A stretch of DNA of 11,280 bases from Pontiellaceae bacterium (GTDB lineage Bacteria > Verrucomicrobiota > Kiritimatiellia > Kiritimatiellales > Pontiellaceae), in contig JAFGWS010000157.1 in the NCBI GenBank assembly GCA_016937035.1, positions 1 to 11,280 on the forward strand, in the 5' to 3' direction. Below, piece by piece: positions 7,024 through 11,280 of this stretch (the stretch's first letter is position 1; each line of letters begins with the position of its first letter). The notes beneath the pieces were generated by a model. The model saw only the letters and a list, made by a program, of their open reading frames with translations, was not told the DNA's origin and made no database searches. A program made the position numbers and the translations under genes.

Positions 7024-8985
7024 CTATTTCGATTTTGAGAGAGCGTTGGCGACGGCGGCGGAGAGTTCTTTAAGTCGATAGGGTTTATTGATGAAGCCTA
7101 GTACACCGATTTTGTTCAGTTCCTGCGTATCGTCGTCCTGGCTGAATCCGGATGATATAAGAATCCGCACGGAGGGGTTGATTTTATACAACGCTTCGGC
7201 GGTTTCCCTTCCATTCAGGTTTGGCATAATCATATCGAGAATGACGAGGTCGATTTCCTGCCAGTGCTCGCTATAAAAAGCGATGGCGGCATGGCCGTCG
7301 GGGCATGTGTGAACGGTGTGTTCAAAGGATCTGAGCATGAGGCTGGCGACGCTGTGGACGGTAGGTTCATCGTCCACCAGAAGGATGTCGGCATTGCGGG
7401 CGGCCGGGCTTGGCGCATCTTCCTGTTTGCCGTCCTCTTCCTGAATGGAGGGCAGATAGAGGCTGAACGTCGTCCCCTGGCCCAATTCACTTTGAACATC
7501 TACTGCACCAAAGTGGTTCTTGAGGGTGCCATAAACACTGGCCAGTCCCATGCCGGTTCCTTTGCCGACCTCTTTAGTGGTAAAGAACGGTTCAAAGATG
7601 TGGCGCTGGGTTTCCTTATCCATGCCGGTTCCAGTGTCGGAAATGGTAATGCGCACATATTCTCCCGGGGCAATGTCCTGGAGTTTTCCACTGCTACAGA
7701 ATGGCTCATCAAAATGAATGGATTCGGTCCGGAAGGAGAGGGTTCCCCCGTTGGGCATGGCATCGCGCGCATTCAGGGCAATGTTGAGAATGGCGTTCTG
7801 TAGTTGATTGGGATCACCCATGATCATGGGTTTTCGGGGAGCGAGATCGCGTTTGATGACAATGCGTTTGTCGATACTGCGCTCAAGAATTTTGATGGTA
7901 TCGGTAATGACTTCATCTGCATCCAGAGGTTGGTCCTGATATTTTCCCTTCCGCCCGAAGGCGAGTAGCTGGGCGATGAGTCCGGCGGACCGTAGAGCGG
8001 CTTTTTTGATGCCGATCGAAAAATCGAGTAGTGAGGGATCGGTCAAGGAGTCGTTCAGTATTTCGGCATAGCCGAGAATGCCGGTGAGTTGATTGTTAAA
8101 GTCATGAGCGATCCCTCCGGCGAGCTGGCCGACCGCACTCATCTTTTCTGCCTGACGCAGCTTTTCCTGAATTGCATACTCTTCCGTCACATCCCGGAAG
8201 ACCAGCACAACGCCTTGAATGGTTCCATCGTTTGAACGTATCGGCGCTGCAGAATCGGCCACCTGATATTCGGGTCCGTTACGGCTACGAAGCACGGTGT
8301 GATTTGTGAGGCCGACCACCTGTCCGGTGCTCAATACGCGCTCAACCGGATTATCCAGCGGCTGGCGCGTGGTTGCATTAATGATGTCGAATATCGTTGT
8401 GAGGGGTTTTCCGGCGGCTTCTTTCTGATTCCATCCCGTCAGCTTTTCTGCAACAGGGTTCATGCGGGTAATCTTGCCGTCGGTGTCTGTGGCAATGACG
8501 GCATCTCCAATTGAATCAAGAGTGATGCGGAGGTTTTCCTCGCTGCTGCGCAGCTCGCGTTCGGCGCGCTTGCGATCCTGAATTTCCTGTTGCAGCGCTT
8601 TCGTCCGCGTGGCGACCCGCTGTTCAAGTGTTGCCAACAGGTTTTGGTTTTCGGTTCGTTGCCTGCGCTCCTCAAAAATAATGGCGAGAACGGAGCAGTA
8701 GTTTTCCACATACGGTCGATAAGGAAAAAAGGCCGTCGGGTCCGAGATGACGAATTCAAAGTGTGCATAGAGCTGCTGTCGATGAGCAACGTTGAAATAT
8801 TCACCGTCACCGGTTGCTTTGCCGCCGTTTTTGATTCCGTTGACCTCGCTCACGCCGGGGAGCTCTCTGAGTCCCCGGGCGGAAAAGGAAAGAATCGATT
8901 CGACCGTCGGAAGTTGAGAAACGACGCTCTGCATTAGGGCTATTTGGCCGATTTTTTCGGCGGACAAGTCGGATGGGGGAGTCAT
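7024..8985 (-). CDS. Hybrid PAS sensor histidine kinase with C-terminal receiver
   Basis: A 653-aa cytoplasmic two-component protein without membrane segments. Order of parts: an N-terminal GAF-like remnant (about 15-107), a coiled-coil linker (about 108-150), a PAS domain (about 150-270, with DAVIATDTDGKITRMNP), HisKA with the phospho-accepting H294 in AGGIAHDFNN, then a HATPase with N box LNARDAM (N405), DTGTGM (D450), FEPFFTTK (464-471) and GKGTGMGLA (474-482). A receiver domain (532-650) has acidic D538 and D539, phospho-acceptor D584, S611 and K634. All catalytic residues are present. The start ATG at 8985 overlaps the stop of the upstream MEDS gene (ATGA) and has no good Shine-Dalgarno of its own, which points to translational coupling. 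No DNA-binding output protein lies nearby, so the output of the relay is unknown. Confidence 0.95.
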   Translation of the reverse strand: MTPPSDLSAEKIGQIALMQSVVSQLPTVESILSFSARGLRELPGVSEVNGIKNGGKATGDGEYFNVAHRQQLYAHFEFVISDPTAFFPYRPYVENYCSVLAIIFEERRQRTENQNLLATLEQRVATRTKALQQEIQDRKRAERELRSSEENLRITLDSIGDAVIATDTDGKITRMNPVAEKLTGWNQKEAAGKPLTTIFDIINATTRQPLDNPVERVLSTGQVVGLTNHTVLRSRNGPEYQVADSAAPIRSNDGTIQGVVLVFRDVTEEYAIQEKLRQAEKMSAVGQLAGGIAHDFNNQLTGILGYAEILNDSLTDPSLLDFSIGIKKAALRSAGLIAQLLAFGRKGKYQDQPLDADEVITDTIKILERSIDKRIVIKRDLAPRKPMIMGDPNQLQNAILNIALNARDAMPNGGTLSFRTESIHFDEPFCSSGKLQDIAPGEYVRITISDTGTGMDKETQRHIFEPFFTTKEVGKGTGMGLASVYGTLKNHFGAVDVQSELGQGTTFSLYLPSIQEEDGKQEDAPSPAARNADILLVDDEPTVHSVASLMLRSFEHTVHTCPDGHAAIAFYSEHWQEIDLVILDMIMPNLNGRETAEALYKINPSVRILISSGFSQDDDTQELNKIGVLGFINKPYRLKELSAAVANALSKSK

Positions 8986-9602
8986 GAGCAGTTGTTTAGG
9001 TATGTTTCCGGTTCAATATAAAACGGGTTTTGAATGATCGATCCGTTCACCAGCATTTTTGGATGCACGCGCATAATTTCCATAATTCGTGCACCATCGA
9101 ATTTGTTGGCATCATATTGGCAGACAGCGGTTACCGGGTATTCGCGTTGGAGCAGGGTGACTCGCGATTCATATTCCAACAATCGATCGCCGCCCTCAAC
9201 CTCTTCGATGCGCGGTGACATTTCACCGATGACCCGTGCGGATTCATAGCCCTGCTTGAGCGCGTCGGTATAAAACTGGGTCAGGATCCCGAGCATGCGG
9301 TCCGGGTCAAAGGTGTCGTTTTTAAAATAAACCTCGCCGGTGCTGGAGAGGCTAACCGCGCCTTTTTCCTTGCGCTCGTCGTAAGAAATGCCGTTTTCAA
9401 TGAGGTAACTTTGAACCTCGTCCTCGGTAATTTCATCGGAAAAACCAGCCACCCGTTCCCCATTTTTCAGTCCGCTCAGCATAAATTTGAGCAGGCAGTC
9501 GGTTCGTTCCTCCTCTGCCGAGAAGATCAGGCAGAGATGGGTCCCTTCCGGTTCGGGATCGTTTGTGAATCCCAGAGCAACTTTCTTTGCGGCATTCGAC
9601 AT
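8982..9602 (-). CDS. MEDS-domain sensory protein
   Basis: A 206-aa protein made almost wholly of one MEDS domain (methanogen/methylotroph DcmR sensory domain). Seen: GTHLCLIFSAEEER (20-33), the GLKNGERV stretch (44-51), FDPDRMLGIL (98-107), the conserved GEMS (126-129), LLEYESR (141-147), CQYD (161-164) and the final HPKMLVNG (180-187). MEDS domains are related to RecA/KaiC-like folds but lack a Walker A motif, as this one does; DcmR uses one to sense a ligand of dichloromethane metabolism. They are often fused to histidine kinases. Here the domain is a separate gene whose TGA overlaps the kinase ATG by four bases, so the two probably act together. The ATG at 9602 has a strong GGAGGT at 9612-9607, only four bases away. 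A good promoter lies at 9679-9707. The ligand is unknown. Confidence 0.9.
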   Translation of the reverse strand: MSNAAKKVALGFTNDPEPEGTHLCLIFSAEEERTDCLLKFMLSGLKNGERVAGFSDEITEDEVQSYLIENGISYDERKEKGAVSLSSTGEVYFKNDTFDPDRMLGILTQFYTDALKQGYESARVIGEMSPRIEEVEGGDRLLEYESRVTLLQREYPVTAVCQYDANKFDGARIMEIMRVHPKMLVNGSIIQNPFYIEPETYLNNCS

Positions 9603-9633
9603 ATTGACCTCCAGTGGGGCCCCTGATTTTCTA

Positions 9634-9651
9634 ACGGAAACAGCATTCCGT
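9634..9651 (-). promoter_or_regulatory. Hairpin in the leader of the MEDS-kinase operon
   Basis: ACGGAA (9634-9639) and TTCCGT (9646-9651) form a 6-bp stem with a 6-base loop inside the predicted leader. A palindrome GGGGCCCC (9616-9623) lies between it and the Shine-Dalgarno site. A regulatory role is possible but not shown. Confidence 0.3.
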
Positions 9652-9678
9652 CCATACTATCGCCCCGCTAAATTCCTT

Positions 9679-9707
9679 AATATAGTGCATTAGTGTTAGA
9701 TGATCAA
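9679..9707 (-). promoter_or_regulatory. Probable sigma-70-type promoter of the MEDS-kinase operon
   Basis: Minus strand: TTGATC (9707-9702) and TATATT (9684-9679) with an exact 17-base spacer; four and five of six consensus matches. Transcription would start near 9672, leaving a leader of about 70 bases before the MEDS start codon. Confidence 0.6.
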
Positions 9708-9816
9708 CTCTTTATCGATTTCATCTGCTGAAGCGGTCCTGTTGGCTCCGTCGGGTTCGGCGAATCTGAGCTAAAACTGAAAGAGGCCCCTTTTTTGTGG
9801 TTGTGCTTTCAATAGG

Positions 9817-9838
9817 GCGCTTTTTGCGTAAAATGCGC
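9817..9838. promoter_or_regulatory. Hairpin upstream of trpA
   Basis: GCGC plus TTTT (9817-9824) pairs with AAAA plus GCGC (9830-9833, 9835-9838) with one bulged T and a 5-base loop, ending 26 bases before the trpA start. TAAAAT at 9829-9834 could also be a -10 element, with a poor TTTCAA -35 at 9807-9812. The rest of 9708-9864 shows only AAAGAGGCCCCTTTTTT (9779-9796), an imperfect palindrome. No tryptophan-codon leader peptide or trp attenuator was found. Confidence 0.3.
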
Positions 9839-9864
9839 GACTCACTTTTAAACCGGGAATACGC

Positions 9865-10671
9865 ATGAAAAAAACAAGGGTTGATCGAAAGTTTGATGAG
9901 TTGAGGTCGAAGGGCGAAAAGGGATTTATTGCCTATCTTACGGCCGGAGATCCCTGTCTTGAAGATACTGTTGATATTGTGCTGCGGCTGGAAGACGCCG
10001 GGGTTGATCTGGTGGAACTGGGTCTGCCGTTCTCTGATCCGTTGGCCGACGGACGGGTGAATCAGGAATCTGCCACCCGGGCGCTGGAGGCCGGAGCAAC
10101 GTTTGACGGCGTAATGGAATGCGTGGCAAAAATCCGTGCGCGCAGTGAGCTTTCGCTGATTTTTTATGCCTATATGAATCCGCTGATTTCCCGCGGTTTT
10201 GACGCATCCATGCAGGCGGCCGCGCAGGCGGGAATCGATGGATTTCTGCTGCTCGATCTTCCGTTCGAAGAGGCAGGTCCATATCGAAAGGCGCTGTCGA
10301 ATAACGCGCTCAACGCCATTCAATTGGTAACGCCTACCACGCCGGACGAGCGGATCGATAAGATCGTCAAGCGCGCCAGCGGATTTGTCTACTGCGTCTC
10401 CCGTGAAGGGGTGACTGGTGTGCAGGACAGCATCGCCGAAGGGGCCGAGGCGCTGGTGCAGCGGATCCAGGATCGAACCAATCATCCCGTGGCGCTGGGC
10501 TTTGGAATCGGAACGCCGGAGCAGGCCGCTGATGCCGCTAAGCTTGCCGACGCCGTGGTCGTCGGCAGTGCGATTGTAAATCGGTTTCATAATAATCCGC
10601 ATACGCCCGAAGGCCGCGCAGAAGCCGCCGGTTTCGTGGGTGAAATGGTTAAGGCGGTTAAACAGATTTAG
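9865..10671 (+). CDS. trpA: Tryptophan synthase alpha chain
   Basis: Cleaves indole-3-glycerol phosphate to indole and glyceraldehyde 3-phosphate; the indole is passed to the beta chain. The 268-aa length equals that of E. coli TrpA. Seen along the (beta/alpha)8 barrel: FIAYLTAGDP (21-30), the catalytic Glu in VELGLPFSDP (E51, E. coli E49), the catalytic Asp in LADG (D62, E. coli D60), FYAYMNP (100-106), the flexible loop 6 region CVSREGVTG (177-185), and the phosphate-binding GFGIG (212-216) and GSAIV (234-238). The residue after DG in loop 2 is Arg (R64), where DGP is usual. The ATG at 9865 has only a weak site, GGGA at 9855-9858. No trpB or other trp gene is adjacent on either side, so it is transcribed apart from them or the rest of the pathway lies elsewhere. 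Confidence 0.97.
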   Translation: MKKTRVDRKFDELRSKGEKGFIAYLTAGDPCLEDTVDIVLRLEDAGVDLVELGLPFSDPLADGRVNQESATRALEAGATFDGVMECVAKIRARSELSLIFYAYMNPLISRGFDASMQAAAQAGIDGFLLLDLPFEEAGPYRKALSNNALNAIQLVTPTTPDERIDKIVKRASGFVYCVSREGVTGVQDSIAEGAEALVQRIQDRTNHPVALGFGIGTPEQAADAAKLADAVVVGSAIVNRFHNNPHTPEGRAEAAGFVGEMVKAVKQI

Positions 10672-10680
10672 CCCAGCTCC

Positions 10681-10787
10681 GCAGCAGACTTTTTTACAAA
10701 ATGATTTAGGACAGAATAATTCGAAACGGACACAGGTCGGAAAATTATTTTGTCCATAATCATTCTGTCGAATGACGTTTCTGCTGC
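10681..10787. repeat. Nested inverted repeat with four copies of an 11-bp unit
   Basis: Three nested stems share one centre near 10733: GCAGCAGA (10681-10688) with TCTGCTGC (10780-10787); AATGATT (10700-10706) with AATCATT (10758-10764); and the 13-base GGACAGAATAATT (10709-10721) with AATTATTTTGTCC (10743-10755, a single G-T pair). The loop is 10722-10742. The unit ACARAATRATT appears four times: plus strand at 10696-10706 and 10711-10721, minus strand at 10753-10743 and 10768-10758, each pair with a 15-base step. It fills most of the 162-base gap between trpA and the guanylyltransferase gene. It could be a non-autonomous repeat (MITE- or REP-like, GCAGCAGA as terminal repeats), a multi-site operator, or a processed RNA hairpin. 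It lacks the U run of a normal terminator. Confidence 0.8.
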
Positions 10788-10833
10788 ACGGGGTTGAATG
10801 GGTGTTGGAATAATAAAGCGAATGGAAGTTAAA

Positions 10834-11280
10834 ATGCAGGGATCTAAAACAGCAGGGCGTTACGCAGTCATCATGGCTGGCGGAAAAGGAGAGCGCTTCT
10901 GGCCGCTCAGTACTTCACGGCATCCCAAGCAGTTGCTTGCGCTGGTGGGCGATAAGCCGCTGATCGCGCAGGCGGTGGATCGGCTGGAAGGATTGGTCCC
11001 TCCGGAAAATGTATTCGTGGTCACAAATGCCGATCTAGTCAAAGCCACGCAGGAGGCTGCTCCGCAACTGCCGCCGGAAAATGTGGTCGGCGAGCCGATC
11101 GGGCGCGATACCGCTGCGGCAGTGGCCTGCGGCGGCGCGCTGGTCAAGGCGCGCGACGAAAATGGCGTTTTTGCGGTGCTCACGGCCGATCAAGTGATGG
11201 GCGATCTCGATCTCTTTTCCTCCACGCTTAAAGGCGGGATGGATCTGGCCGAGCAGAACGATATTCTCGTAACCATCGGG
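10834..11280 (+). CDS. Mannose-1-phosphate guanylyltransferase, N-terminal part
   Basis: Nucleotidyltransferase that makes GDP-mannose from mannose 1-phosphate and GTP for polysaccharide synthesis. 149 codons are present and the frame runs off the window; the full protein of this family is typically about 350 aa or longer. Seen: the nucleotide-binding signature AVIMAGGKGERFWPLS (11-26), PKQLL (31-35), the sugar-phosphate region EPIGRDTAAAVA (87-98), and the metal-binding Asp in LTADQVM (D119), where most family members read PADH. The ATG at 10834 was chosen because the distance to the signature is typical; GGAAG at 10824-10828 is a weak ribosome site. An in-frame ATG at 10822 would add four residues. 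A related sugar-nucleotide pyrophosphorylase is less likely, given the FWPLS and IGRDTAAA motifs. Confidence 0.9.
   Translation, partial: MQGSKTAGRYAVIMAGGKGERFWPLSTSRHPKQLLALVGDKPLIAQAVDRLEGLVPPENVFVVTNADLVKATQEAAPQLPPENVVGEPIGRDTAAAVACGGALVKARDENGVFAVLTADQVMGDLDLFSSTLKGGMDLAEQNDILVTIG

Noticed and set aside
9708..9864. Possible trp attenuator or leader peptide before trpA
   Set aside because: No short frame with tandem Trp codons and no terminator/antiterminator pair could be found.
9721..10602. 293-codon minus-strand open frame antisense to trpA
   Set aside because: It is fully explained as the shadow of trpA, whose catalytic motifs are intact. The antisense product has no recognisable domain and no ribosome site.
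10681..10787. CRISPR array or ordinary intrinsic terminator as the explanation of the repeats
   Set aside because: Copies are inverted, 11 bases long and not separated by unique spacers of equal size. There is no GC-rich stem followed by a T run.
1..11280. tRNA, rRNA, insertion sequence, prophage or defence system
   Set aside because: No cloverleaf, no rRNA-like stretch, no transposase or integrase, and no nuclease/helicase defence cluster was seen. The genes are mostly core functions.

Overview
The window is a dense bacterial chromosomal segment of moderate GC content. Informational, DNA-repair, biosynthetic, signalling and envelope genes lie close together on both strands. Shine-Dalgarno sites are clear, several genes end within a few bases of or overlapping each other, and intrinsic terminators are visible. 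No ribosomal RNA, tRNA, transposase, phage or CRISPR element was found. The protein styles would fit a Gram-negative bacterium, possibly of the PVC group (Verrucomicrobiota/Kiritimatiellota-like): a secreted Met-rich protein of unknown family, an HXXEE membrane protein, and a MEDS protein with a PAS hybrid kinase. This placement is an impression and not a demonstrated assignment.

Layout. (1) 29-1992: tsf (EF-Ts, +) and recA (-) converge on a shared 13-bp-stem bidirectional terminator at 898-932. (2) 2007-2394: a gene-free stretch holding a candidate recA promoter, a run of hairpins, and a strong terminator for the next gene. (3) 2395-4080 (-): a secreted 561-aa protein of unknown function. 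(4) 4409-5663: an HXXEE-family integral membrane protein (+) whose 3' end overlaps that of nfo (endonuclease IV, -) by 26 bp. (5) 5664-6282: a nfo/Rrf2 divergent intergenic region with TGGTATTG repeats and an ATACC-N10-GGTAT dyad, then an Rrf2-family regulator (+) with three cysteines in the Fe-S position. (6) 6293-9602 (-): a probable operon reading MEDS-domain protein, hybrid PAS/histidine kinase/receiver (ATGA overlap), then a histidine-rich polytopic membrane protein, with a good sigma-70-type promoter at 9679-9707. (7) 9865-10671 (+): a stand-alone trpA. (8) 10681-10787: a nested inverted repeat built from four copies of an 11-bp unit. (9) 10834-end (+): the N-terminal part of a mannose-1-phosphate guanylyltransferase cut by the window edge.

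How they work together. recA and nfo are both DNA-repair genes but are not co-transcribed. The MEDS protein and the kinase very probably form one sensory module, and the membrane protein may be its downstream partner or simply a neighbour. The least explained parts are the four-copy inverted repeat before the guanylyltransferase gene, the split MEDS/kinase pair with its His-rich membrane protein, and the structured gap between recA and the secreted protein.
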